A stretch of 64,000 bases of DNA from Bordetella parapertussis (lineage in GTDB: Bacteria; Pseudomonadota; Gammaproteobacteria; Burkholderiales; Burkholderiaceae_B), in NCBI GenBank assembly GCA_945883615.1, contig CAMCYB010000004.1, forward strand, positions 1-64,000, given 5' to 3'. Every line of letters begins with the position of its first letter. Positions within the stretch are counted from its first letter, which is position 1. The translations under genes and the position numbers were made by a program. The notes under the pieces are model-generated. The model was not told the origin of the DNA and searched no databases. It was given only the letters and a program-made list of their open reading frames with translations. Below are positions 36,979 to 45,111 of the stretch, piece after piece.

Positions 36979-37812
36979 TTAAATAGCTCGCCAAAAAATG
37001 AGCAACCAATCAAATGTTTTAAGCGTTGGCCGCTGTTTAAATATATCGTATTGAACAGATTCAATTTTTTCTAAGACTCTTTGGCCGCCTTGAATAATTA
37101 ACCTAAGCTCAAGGCCTATGCGGCCAGATAAAGCTCGGCCTAACGGTTGACCCGATTTTAATAGGTTTCTGCATTGTGCAACGCGATGTTGCATGAGTCG
37201 TTGTAAACCTAAAGACATATTACCGCTGGCTAAATCAGTCTCGGTCACGCCAAATGTCAGCATTTCATCTTGCGGTATGTAGATACGACCTTTTTCAAAG
37301 TCGATTGCAATGTCTTGTAAAAAGTTAATAAGCTGTAGGGCTGTACAAATTTGATCAGACTGTTGATCGCTTTGCAGCGAATGATGTTTGAATAAACGCA
37401 ACATCAATCGGCCAATTGGGTTGGCTGAGCGGCTGCAATAATCAAGTAAAACTTGGTTATTGGGGTAGCGTTGAATTTGAAGGTCTTGTTCAAAAGCACT
37501 GAGTAGGTCGCTTAGCAGACTAATCGGTAATTGATGTCGCTTAACGGTTGTAGATAATGGCCGACAAATCGCATCGATTTGTGAATCAGAAAAAGGCGGC
37601 GTGGCGGGTGAATCGTTGCTGAGCGCCATACTATTAACTGCTAAATGTAGTAACCGTAATTTTTGCAACCTTTGTGCGGGCGTGTCGTCACCCTCGTCGG
37701 CAATATCATCAGCAAAACGGGCAAATCGATATAAGTTCACGACATCTTGTCGAATAGCCGCTGGCATCAGTCGCGACGCAACAGGGAAGTTTTCGTAGTG
37801 GTCAACAGCCAT
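36979..37812 (-). CDS. hpnC: Hydroxysqualene synthase HpnC
   Basis: HpnC converts presqualene diphosphate to hydroxysqualene. The 277-residue protein begins HYENFPVASRLMPAAIRQDV, typical of HpnC, with the first Asp motif DDIAD (35-39) and the second at FLQDIAIDFEKGRIYIPQDE. With hpnD and hpnE it makes squalene from two farnesyl diphosphates. No squalene-hopene cyclase gene lies nearby, so the end product (hopanoid or squalene itself) is open. The upstream region toward alr contains three 12-bp repeats. Confidence 0.93.
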   Translation of the reverse strand: MAVDHYENFPVASRLMPAAIRQDVVNLYRFARFADDIADEGDDTPAQRLQKLRLLHLAVNSMALSNDSPATPPFSDSQIDAICRPLSTTVKRHQLPISLLSDLLSAFEQDLQIQRYPNNQVLLDYCSRSANPIGRLMLRLFKHHSLQSDQQSDQICTALQLINFLQDIAIDFEKGRIYIPQDEMLTFGVTETDLASGNMSLGLQRLMQHRVAQCRNLLKSGQPLGRALSGRIGLELRLIIQGGQRVLEKIESVQYDIFKQRPTLKTFDWLLIFWRAI

Positions 37813-37825
37813 ACATGATTGATAC

Positions 37826-37861
37826 TAAAAGAAGAGTAAAAAGAAGAGTAAAAAGAAGAGT
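37826..37861. repeat. Three tandem copies of a 12-bp purine-rich unit
   Basis: TAAAAGAAGAG, then TAAAAAGAAGAG twice, in the gap between divergent hpnC and alr. One strand is entirely purine apart from the T at each unit boundary. Copy-number change here would alter the spacing of promoter elements for either gene. Confidence 0.85.
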
Positions 37862-37953
37862 AAAAAAATTATGTCAAATTGTAATGAACGTATGACAAAC
37901 AGTAAGGATATCGCTACGCTGAGTTAGACTATTAACTTAAGGAATTTGATCAT

Positions 37954-39093
37954 ATGCCTAGACCCATTTTAGCGACAGTTCACCTCAATGCCCTCAAACA
38001 TAACCTGCACACTGTTAGCCACCATTTAAAGTGTTTCTCTAATGCGGGTGAAACAACGCCATTCATTTGGGCTGTTATCAAATCAAATGCCTATGGCCAC
38101 GGTATTGAACATGCTGTGAGCGCTTTTGAGCAGGCTGATGGGTTGGCGATGCTTGACTTTGAGGAAGCTGCACGTTGTCGTGCAGCGGGTTGGCTTAAAC
38201 CTCTGCTTATGCTTGAAGGTTTTTTTCAAGCCCGTGATTTAAATGACATCGAAAACTTATCCTTAACCCCTGTGGTCCATCGTTTTGACCAAATTGAATG
38301 GCTGGCACAGCATCCATTCAAAAAACCGATTGACGTCTATTTAAAAGTCAACACGGGCATGCAAAGGCTAGGCTTTGCGCCAGCAGACTATGCGTCTGCT
38401 TTTGAGCAAATGCAGGCACTGCAGGCAACTGGCCGGGTGCGTCACATCACTCACATGACTCACTTTGCATGCGCTGATGAACCTGATGGCGTTTCGTTAC
38501 AAATACAGTTATTTGATAGGGTTGCTGCGCATTTGCCCGGTGGTGAATCACTGTGCAATTCGGCGGCATCTTTGCGCCATGCCGCTTTGGCCAGTCGTAC
38601 TCGCCCTTTTGCAGATCAAGTGCCTAACTCAGTTCGACCTGGTATTTGTTTGTATGGCGCAAGCCCGTTTACTGATTTAACTGCCGCTTCTTTTGGTCTT
38701 CAGCCTACGCTCACGCTTAGCGCCGAAATAATTGGTGTTCAATATGTTAAAAAAGGTTTAAGTGTGGGTTATGGCCACCGATTTACTGCACCTCACGATA
38801 TGCGTGTAGGCATCGTGTCATGTGGTTATGCTGATGGTTATCCGCGTCATGCCTCAGACTCAACGCCTGTGGGCGTGCAGGGCCAATTTACCCATTTAGT
38901 TGGGCGTGTCTCAATGGATATGCTCGCTATTGATTTAACCCCTATACCCCAAGCCCAAGTTGGTACCCTAGTGGTCTTGTGGGGTGAGGGTGGTCCAAGC
39001 GTTGACCTGGTGGCTCAACATGCCGGCACAATAGGCTATGAGCTTTTATGTGCTGTCGCGCCTAGGGTTAAGCGTCAGGTTCGTCATGTCTAA
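37954..39093 (+). CDS. alr: Alanine racemase
   Basis: Alr interconverts L- and D-alanine for peptidoglycan. The 379-residue fold-type III PLP enzyme has the PLP lysine Lys43 in AVIKSNAYGHG, the TIM-barrel blocks YLKVNTGMQRLGF and THMTHFACADEPDG, SVRPGICLYGASPF, and the C-terminal GRVSMDMLAIDLT. The SD AAGGAA lies about ten bases before the ATG. It overlaps radA by eight bases; alr-radA adjacency is usual in Burkholderiales. Confidence 0.97.
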   Translation: MPRPILATVHLNALKHNLHTVSHHLKCFSNAGETTPFIWAVIKSNAYGHGIEHAVSAFEQADGLAMLDFEEAARCRAAGWLKPLLMLEGFFQARDLNDIENLSLTPVVHRFDQIEWLAQHPFKKPIDVYLKVNTGMQRLGFAPADYASAFEQMQALQATGRVRHITHMTHFACADEPDGVSLQIQLFDRVAAHLPGGESLCNSAASLRHAALASRTRPFADQVPNSVRPGICLYGASPFTDLTAASFGLQPTLTLSAEIIGVQYVKKGLSVGYGHRFTAPHDMRVGIVSCGYADGYPRHASDSTPVGVQGQFTHLVGRVSMDMLAIDLTPIPQAQVGTLVVLWGEGGPSVDLVAQHAGTIGYELLCAVAPRVKRQVRHV

Positions 39094-40453
39094 AATTAAA
39101 ACCCGTTATGTTTGTATTGAATGCGGTGCTGTCACGCCTAAATGGCAAGGGCAATGTTCATCTTGCCAAGCGTGGAATACGCTCGAAGAAACACGCGAAG
39201 ACACGGCTGAAACCGCACACCGTTTTGCACCTTTGGCGCAAACGTCTGAAATCGTAAAATTGACAGATGTGCAGGCGCGCGATGTACCGCGTGTATCGAC
39301 TGGCATTGCAGAGCTTGATCGGGTTATGGGTGGGGGTTTGGTTTCAGGTGGGGTCACATTAATAGGGGGTGATCCAGGTATAGGCAAATCGACCTTGCTG
39401 TTGCAAGCTGCCGCAGCCATGTCTGGTCATAATCGGGTGTTGTATGTCACTGGCGAAGAGTCTGCAGAGCAAGTCGCATTGAGAGCTCGGCGACTATCAC
39501 TTCACAATCCGCAAATTGACTTGTTGGCTGAAATTCGTCTTGATGTGGTTGAAGCGGCGTTACGTGATAACCCGCCTGGCATGGCTGTGATTGATTCAAT
39601 TCAAACGATTTACTCTAGTGCGCTCACGTCGGCGCCAGGCTCTGTCGCCCAAGTCAGAGAATGTGCGGCACAGTTAACTCGTTTAGCCAAACAGATCGGT
39701 GTGCCCTTATTTATGATTGGTCACGTCACCAAAGACGGCACATTGGCTGGGCCACGGGTGCTTGAGCATATGGTCGACACGGTGCTTTACTTTGAGGGCG
39801 ATACCCATTCATCATTTCGTTTGGTTCGCGCTTTTAAAAATCGTTTCGGTGCTGTCAACGAGTTAGGTGTTTTTGCCATGACCGATCGGGGTTTGAAAGG
39901 GGTCAGCAACCCTTCGGCATTGTTTTTGTCGCACCATACCGAACGGGTGTCAGGCACGTGCGTGATGGCTACCCAAGAGGGTACACGGCCTTTGTTAGTC
40001 GAAATTCAAGCGCTCTTAGATGACTGCCAAGCGCAACCCCCTAAACGTTTAGCGCTAGGCCTTGAAGGCCATCGTCTTGCCATGCTATTGGCCGTTTTGC
40101 ATCGCCATGCGGGTGTTGCCACGGCTGATCAAGACGTATTTATCAATGCGGTGGGTGGGGTGCGTATCTCAGAGCCTGCGGCTGACTTGCCGGTTTTATT
40201 GGCTGTATTATCGTCATTAAGAAATCGTCCATTACCAGCGGGTTTAATCGCTTTTGGTGAAATTGGCTTAGCCGGGGAAGTGCGCCCTGCACCCCGTGGT
40301 CAAGAGCGCTTAAGAGAAGCCGCCAAGTTGGGTTTTTCAACAGCTATTATTCCTTCAGCGAATGCACCTAAAAACCCCATAGAAGGGTTACATGTCATTC
40401 CAGTTGATCGCCTTTCTCAGGCTATTGATGCAGCGCGTCAATTAAACGATTAA
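39086..40453 (+). CDS. radA: DNA repair protein RadA (Sms)
   Basis: RadA is a DnaB-like hexameric branch-migration helicase in recombination. The start is set at the ATG at 39086 (MSKIKTRYVCIECG), giving 455 residues; an in-frame upstream start would add 16 residues read from inside alr. It has the N-terminal zinc finger (Cys10, 13, 24, 27), a RecA-like core with Walker A GGDPGIGKST (94-103), the RadA-specific FKNRFGAVNELGVF, and the Lon-like C-terminal domain (FINAVGGVRISEPAADLPVL). Translation probably couples to alr. Confidence 0.96.
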   Translation: MSKIKTRYVCIECGAVTPKWQGQCSSCQAWNTLEETREDTAETAHRFAPLAQTSEIVKLTDVQARDVPRVSTGIAELDRVMGGGLVSGGVTLIGGDPGIGKSTLLLQAAAAMSGHNRVLYVTGEESAEQVALRARRLSLHNPQIDLLAEIRLDVVEAALRDNPPGMAVIDSIQTIYSSALTSAPGSVAQVRECAAQLTRLAKQIGVPLFMIGHVTKDGTLAGPRVLEHMVDTVLYFEGDTHSSFRLVRAFKNRFGAVNELGVFAMTDRGLKGVSNPSALFLSHHTERVSGTCVMATQEGTRPLLVEIQALLDDCQAQPPKRLALGLEGHRLAMLLAVLHRHAGVATADQDVFINAVGGVRISEPAADLPVLLAVLSSLRNRPLPAGLIAFGEIGLAGEVRPAPRGQERLREAAKLGFSTAIIPSANAPKNPIEGLHVIPVDRLSQAIDAARQLND

Positions 40454-40478
40454 AGTGATGAGGTAAATCACTTTTCTG
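40452..40478 (+). terminator. Weak terminator-like hairpin after radA
   Basis: AAAGTGAT (40452-40459) pairs with ATCACTTT (40467-40474) across a 7-nt loop and runs into TTTTCT. It includes the radA stop codon. The stem is A-T rich and the T-run is short. Confidence 0.4.
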
Positions 40479-40517
40479 TAACCTTTAAAAGAATTTAAGA
40501 CACAAAGGAATTATTAA

Positions 40518-43007
40518 GTGCACATTTTGCAACTGGCTCTCAGGCAATTTTGGCGAGACTTACGGTCACCTGATGTTCGCATGTTGGCACTCGCTGTTTT
40601 TGTTGCCGTGGCCGCTGTGAGTAGTGTTGGTTTTATGTCTGATCGCGTTGGCCGTGCCTTAGAGCGAGATGCGGCCCGTATGTTAGGTGCAGATCTTGTA
40701 CTTGAAACACCCCAACAAGCAATCGACCCTTGGCTTGATCAAGCACGTCTGCAAGGCTTAACCGTTGCACGCAGTTGGCAGTTTCCTTCCATGGTGGGCA
40801 AAGCCACGGGTGACTTACAACTTGCATCGATCAAAGCAGTCGACCAAGATTACCCATTACGGGGTGAATTACGCACAGCCTTAGACGTGACCAGCCCTGA
40901 TGAACCCACACGTCAAGGCCCACAGCCAGGTTTTGCTTGGGTTGACCCACAATTATTGGCGCTCACAGGTCTTAAAGTCGGCGACACCTTTCAAGTGGGC
41001 CGACTACCATTGAAAATTGATCGCATCATCACTTATGAACCTGATCGAGGTGCACAATTTGTTAACGTGGCGCCGCGGGTGTTGATTCGTTCTGAAGATC
41101 TAGCTCAAACCGGGCTTCTAGGTCCGGGTAGTCGAGTCAGCCATGCGCTTTTGGTTGCAGGCACGACCGCTGACATCAGTGCCTACAAATCATGGCTTGA
41201 GCCACAGTTATCGGGTTCACAACGTATTTTGACTGTTGAGTCTGGTCGACCTGAAGTGGGTCGAGCCGTTGAGCGTGCCGAGCAGTTTTTAACTCTCGTG
41301 GTTATGATTGCTGTGTTAATTGCGGCTGTTGCTGTTGCCTTGGGCGCGAGGCGCTTTAGCCAGCGTCAATTGCCGGCTGTTGCCGTCATTCGTTGCCTGG
41401 GTGCGACCCAATCGATGGTGACAAAGATATTAATCATAGAGTTTCTATTGCTTGGTATTGTCGCCACAGCTTTTGGTTTAATAGTTGGCTTAGTCAGCCA
41501 GCATGGTTTAGTTTTAGCCATGGCAGGTTTTTTGGGCGAAGGCTTACCACTACCCGGCATGGTGCCAGCATGGCAGGGTTTATATGCTGGGTTATGGCTA
41601 TTGTTTGCTTTTTCGTTGCCTCCTTTGCAAGCATTAAGCAAGGTGCCCCCAGGTCAGGTTTTACGGCAGCAAGTTGATACTTTTCCGTTGCAAAGCGTGG
41701 CGGGTTATTTAGTTGCTTTAATCGGCTTTGGTGTGTTGATGTGGTGGGTGGCAGGTAACTTAAAGTATGGTTTTGGTTTGGCGCTGGGTTTCGCTGCTGC
41801 GGCATTTAGTTTTGGTCTAATAAGCCTAGCTATGCTTTGGGTCATTAATCGTTTGCGATGGGTAATACCCAACATGCCCACACTGCGTTTTGCTTTGGCT
41901 GGTTTGGTCCGACGCAAAGGCGCTACGGTTGCACAAACCAGTGCATTGGCCGTTGGCATGATGGCTATCTTATTGCTCACCATCGTTCGAACTGATTTGC
42001 TTGATGGTTGGCAACGCACGTTGTCACCCGACACACCCAATCGTTTTTTAATCAATATTCAGCCTGATCAACGCGCACCCATTAAACAAGCTTTACTTCA
42101 ATCAGGTTTACCGCCTTCAGATTTCTCGCCTATGGTGAGAGGGCGTTTGATTGAGCAAAATGGGCGCGCCTTATCAGCAGATGATTTTGATGAGCCCAGA
42201 GCTCAGCGCCTATTACAGCGTGATTTTAATCTGTCGTACAGCGACACGTTACAGGGGCAAGGGGAAATCACTGAAGGCCGAGCGCTTGACCTGAATGCAA
42301 ATGAAGTGTCAATTGAGGTTGGTTTAGCGGCCTCATTGCGCCTTAAGTTGGGTGATGATCTTGTTTTTGAAGTGGCGGGCCAGCCCATAAAAGTTAAATT
42401 AACAAGCCTGCGTCAAGTGAATTGGGACACCATGCGTGCCAATTTCTTTGCCATCACAACCCCTATAACTCTAGAAAACCAACCTCAAACGCTGATCACG
42501 GCCTTTCATTTGGAAGATAATCAAGGTCAAATTTTGCAAGACTTGGTGCATGCTTACCCAAATTTAACTATTTTTAATGTTGGCACCATTTTGGCGCAAC
42601 TACAGTCTGTACTTGATCGTGTATCGGTCGCTGTTCAGGGTTTGTTTTTATTTGCAGTGGCTGCAGGCGCACTGGTTTTAGCCGCTGCACTGATTGCTAG
42701 CAAAGACGAACGCATTAAAGAAGCTGCATTGTTACGCGCGTTGGGGGCGACGCACAAGCAATTACGAAGTGCACAACGTATAGAAATGGTTTTAATTGGT
42801 ATCTTAGCCGGCTTGATGTCTGCGGCTGGGGCTGTTTTAGTGGCTTGGGGCTTGGTGCATTGGGTTTTCGAGTTTGAAATGAAATGGTCTGTTTGGCCTT
42901 GGTTGCTCGGCATAGGGGTGTGCGTACCGGCCTCATTGTTAACCGGAAAATTAGTTCTAACCAGCGTTTTACACACACCGCCATGGGTGGTTTTGAGGCA
43001 AAACTAG
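40518..43007 (+). CDS. FtsX-like ABC transporter permease (YbbP type)
   Basis: The 829-residue membrane protein has an N-terminal transmembrane segment (about 20-42), a large periplasmic domain (about 45-255), then three hydrophobic segments (about 258-375), two or three more around 393-445, another at about 470-490, a second extramembrane domain (about 495-690), and three C-terminal segments (about 708-815). This doubled FtsX/MacB permease layout matches YbbP. YbbP normally pairs with the ATPase YbbA (and the esterase TesA) in release or transport of lipids or similar molecules, but no ATPase gene is adjacent. The start is GTG at 40518 with the SD AAAGGA. Substrate unknown. Confidence 0.85.
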   Translation: MHILQLALRQFWRDLRSPDVRMLALAVFVAVAAVSSVGFMSDRVGRALERDAARMLGADLVLETPQQAIDPWLDQARLQGLTVARSWQFPSMVGKATGDLQLASIKAVDQDYPLRGELRTALDVTSPDEPTRQGPQPGFAWVDPQLLALTGLKVGDTFQVGRLPLKIDRIITYEPDRGAQFVNVAPRVLIRSEDLAQTGLLGPGSRVSHALLVAGTTADISAYKSWLEPQLSGSQRILTVESGRPEVGRAVERAEQFLTLVVMIAVLIAAVAVALGARRFSQRQLPAVAVIRCLGATQSMVTKILIIEFLLLGIVATAFGLIVGLVSQHGLVLAMAGFLGEGLPLPGMVPAWQGLYAGLWLLFAFSLPPLQALSKVPPGQVLRQQVDTFPLQSVAGYLVALIGFGVLMWWVAGNLKYGFGLALGFAAAAFSFGLISLAMLWVINRLRWVIPNMPTLRFALAGLVRRKGATVAQTSALAVGMMAILLLTIVRTDLLDGWQRTLSPDTPNRFLINIQPDQRAPIKQALLQSGLPPSDFSPMVRGRLIEQNGRALSADDFDEPRAQRLLQRDFNLSYSDTLQGQGEITEGRALDLNANEVSIEVGLAASLRLKLGDDLVFEVAGQPIKVKLTSLRQVNWDTMRANFFAITTPITLENQPQTLITAFHLEDNQGQILQDLVHAYPNLTIFNVGTILAQLQSVLDRVSVAVQGLFLFAVAAGALVLAAALIASKDERIKEAALLRALGATHKQLRSAQRIEMVLIGILAGLMSAAGAVLVAWGLVHWVFEFEMKWSVWPWLLGIGVCVPASLLTGKLVLTSVLHTPPWVVLRQN

Positions 43008-43120
43008 CGGGCGCGTGATGAGTGGCTACATGGTTAGCGGGTAAACTCAAAACACGTATTGTTTTCACTGACTTTCTGGCTTTCTGACTTTCTGACTATT
43101 TTTAGGTTTTTGTCCATCGC

Positions 43121-43834
43121 ATGACCTCATCTGATTTTTTTCCGAAGTCGCAGCTGGCACAAGGCAGTGATTTATATCTTTGGAACCCAGCATTATTGTC
43201 TGAGTTTAATCCGCAAATTTTTGACCCGAGTTGGCACGAATTAGGCGCTCAAAGTGTGTCTGAGGGTGGGCGAAATGCGGCGTGGTTTATTCAATTGAAT
43301 AACCAACCTGCAGTGCTCAAGCACTACCGTCGAGGTGGCTTGATGGCTTTATTTAATCAGTCATATTATTTTTGGTTAGGGCAAGCTCGATCTCGTTCCT
43401 TTCATGAATTCAGCATCATGCGCAAATTACTTGAACTGGGCTTGCCCGTTCCTAAAGTTGTGGCTGCGGCTTGCTGGCGTAATAAGGGTCTTTTTTATCG
43501 CGCAGCGCTTATTACCAAGCGCATCGAAGGTGCCTTGCCACTGGCTCGATCCGTTGATCTTGAAGATTGGTATAGAGCCGGTCAAGCCGTAAAGCTTATG
43601 CACCAGCATAACGTGTGGCATGCTGATTTAAATGTTTTTAACATCATGCTTGATGCAAATCGTAAAGTTTGGTTAATAGATTTCGATAATGCGCGGCTAG
43701 GTATTATGAGTAACGTTGAAAAATTTAGAAATGTAGATCGACTTCATCGATCTGTTAAAAAGGTTTTGCTTTTTCAGACAAGCCAGGTTTGGCCCCAGTT
43801 TTTGTGGGGTTACTCAGGTTTAGCGCGCACTTAA
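43121..43834 (+). CDS. kdkA: 3-deoxy-D-manno-octulosonic acid (Kdo) kinase
   Basis: KdkA phosphorylates the Kdo residue of Kdo-lipid A, typical of bacteria with a single Kdo such as Bordetella and Haemophilus. The 237-residue protein is a small protein-kinase-like fold: AVLKHYRRGGLMALFNQSYY (ATP-lysine region), the E-x-x-x-M-R-K helix, H167-A-D169 in the catalytic loop HADLNVFNIM, and the metal-binding D187-F-D189. The Y-R-R-G-G...Y-x-x-x-G-x-x-R-x-x-x-E-F pattern is diagnostic of the family. It is alone between the permease and the pot genes, but fits with lpxO, waaF and msbA further on. Confidence 0.93.
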   Translation: MTSSDFFPKSQLAQGSDLYLWNPALLSEFNPQIFDPSWHELGAQSVSEGGRNAAWFIQLNNQPAVLKHYRRGGLMALFNQSYYFWLGQARSRSFHEFSIMRKLLELGLPVPKVVAAACWRNKGLFYRAALITKRIEGALPLARSVDLEDWYRAGQAVKLMHQHNVWHADLNVFNIMLDANRKVWLIDFDNARLGIMSNVEKFRNVDRLHRSVKKVLLFQTSQVWPQFLWGYSGLART

Positions 43835-43898
43835 AAAAGTTTAGGTTTTGAGATGTCACCCCGCTTACGCAAAAAGGCTTTATCATTTTGCTTGATTT

Positions 43899-43963
43899 AG
43901 GCTTAAGTATTAATGCTTAAGGCTTAAGGCTTAAGGCATAAGTCATAAGGCTTAATGCTTAAG
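43899..43963. repeat. Cluster of GCTTAAG-type repeats between kdkA and potF
   Basis: Within 65 bases the 7-mer GCTTAAG or a one-base variant occurs about seven times, some in tandem and some spaced. Each holds the palindrome CTTAAG, so many alternative short hairpins are possible. No T-run follows. It sits in the upstream region of the pot operon, whose potF has the SD GGGGG at 44002-44006. Confidence 0.8.
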
Positions 43964-44012
43964 TCGTGGCTGGCGCTGTTTTACTTTATCTTTCATTTGA
44001 TGGGGGCAATGT

Positions 44013-45107
44013 ATGTTAAAAAAATTGCACGCAATTGGGTTAATAAGTTTAATTACACTATCTTTTTCTGCATTGGCACAAGATAAAGTATTAAACGTTT
44101 ACAACTGGGCTGAATACACCGCGCCAGACACCATACCAGGCTTTGAAAGCAAAACAGGTATTAAAGTTCGCTATGACGTATACGATAGCAATGACGTTTT
44201 GCAAGCAAAATTATTAACAGGTAAGTCGGGTTACGACATCGTTGTGCCCTCAACTCATTATGCTTCACGTCAGTTGCAAGCAGGCCTCTTTCAAAAGCTT
44301 GATAAGGCTGCCATACCAAACTTAAAAAATCTTGACCCCGAAATCATGTCGCTGCTTGACGGGGTTGATCCCGGTAATCAATACTTTGTGCCATGGGGTT
44401 TTGGTACCAACGGCCTTGGTTTTAACGTTACCAAAGCAAAAGAGATTTTAGGTGCTGATGTTAACTTAGCCGATTGGTCGATTCTTTTTGACCCTGAAAA
44501 AATCAGAAAATTCGAAAGCTGTGGTGTTTCGGTTCTTGATGAGGCCGCTCAAGTATTTCCAGCGGCGTTGCATTTTTTAGGCAAGAATCCAAACAGTAAT
44601 AACCCACAAGACTATCGTGATGCATTAGCCTTACTCAAAAAAATTCGTCCATACATTCGACAATTTAGCTCATCAGGGTATATAGACGAATTGGCTTCAA
44701 GCGATTTATGTGTGGTTTACGCTTTTTCGGGTGACGTCATGATTGCAGCGCGTAAAGCGCGTGAGGCTAATCGAAATTATGTCATAGATTACTTTATTCC
44801 CAAGGGCGGGGCACCGGCTTGGTTTGATGTCATGGCCATACCTAAAGACGCACCCAACCCAGCGGCTGCCAATGCCTTTATTAATTACATTGAAACCCCT
44901 GAATTTCATGCCGCAATAACCAATAAAATGTTTTACCCCAATGCAAACAAAGCGGCACGTGCTTTAGTTGTCGCAGAGGTGGCTAATAACCCCTCTATTT
45001 ACCCGCCCAAAGAAGTGTCTCAAACCTTGTTTGTGATTCAAGCGCAGCCGCTTGATGTGCAACGGTTACAAACTCGGCTGTGGGCTGAGCTCAAGTCAGG
45101 GCGATAA
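44013..45107 (+). CDS. potF: Putrescine/spermidine ABC transporter, periplasmic binding protein (PotF-like)
   Basis: This is the extracellular solute-binding component of a polyamine importer. The 364-residue precursor has a signal peptide (about 1-22, MLKKLHAIGLISLITLSFSA then LAQ before the cut), and a mature part starting LNVYNWAEYTAPDTIPGFES, the PotD/PotF signature, followed by YDIVVPSTHYASRQLQAG, WGFGTNGLGFNV and DELASSDLCVVYAFSGDV. PotF-like (putrescine) is preferred over PotD from the YNWAEYT and CVVYAFSGD segments, but substrate range cannot be read with certainty. First gene of potFGHI. Confidence 0.92.
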   Translation: MLKKLHAIGLISLITLSFSALAQDKVLNVYNWAEYTAPDTIPGFESKTGIKVRYDVYDSNDVLQAKLLTGKSGYDIVVPSTHYASRQLQAGLFQKLDKAAIPNLKNLDPEIMSLLDGVDPGNQYFVPWGFGTNGLGFNVTKAKEILGADVNLADWSILFDPEKIRKFESCGVSVLDEAAQVFPAALHFLGKNPNSNNPQDYRDALALLKKIRPYIRQFSSSGYIDELASSDLCVVYAFSGDVMIAARKAREANRNYVIDYFIPKGGAPAWFDVMAIPKDAPNPAAANAFINYIETPEFHAAITNKMFYPNANKAARALVVAEVANNPSIYPPKEVSQTLFVIQAQPLDVQRLQTRLWAELKSGR

Positions 45108-45111
45108 GCGA

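Noticed and set aside
37826..37861. Short repeats considered as a CRISPR-like array
   Set aside because: Units are 11-12 bases, directly tandem without spacers. There are no cas genes in the window.
39038..39085. Upstream in-frame start for radA, adding 16 residues
   Set aside because: It lies in the alr coding region. The internal ATG at 39086 gives the standard RadA N-terminus just before the zinc finger.
43899..43963. GCTTAAG cluster considered as CRISPR or iteron origin
   Set aside because: Units are too short and irregular, with no spacers, and no replication initiator gene lies nearby.
45052..45111. Upstream start for potG inside potF
   Set aside because: The added residues read from the potF coding end have no similarity to the ATPase family. 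The ATG at 45112 fits the operon spacing.
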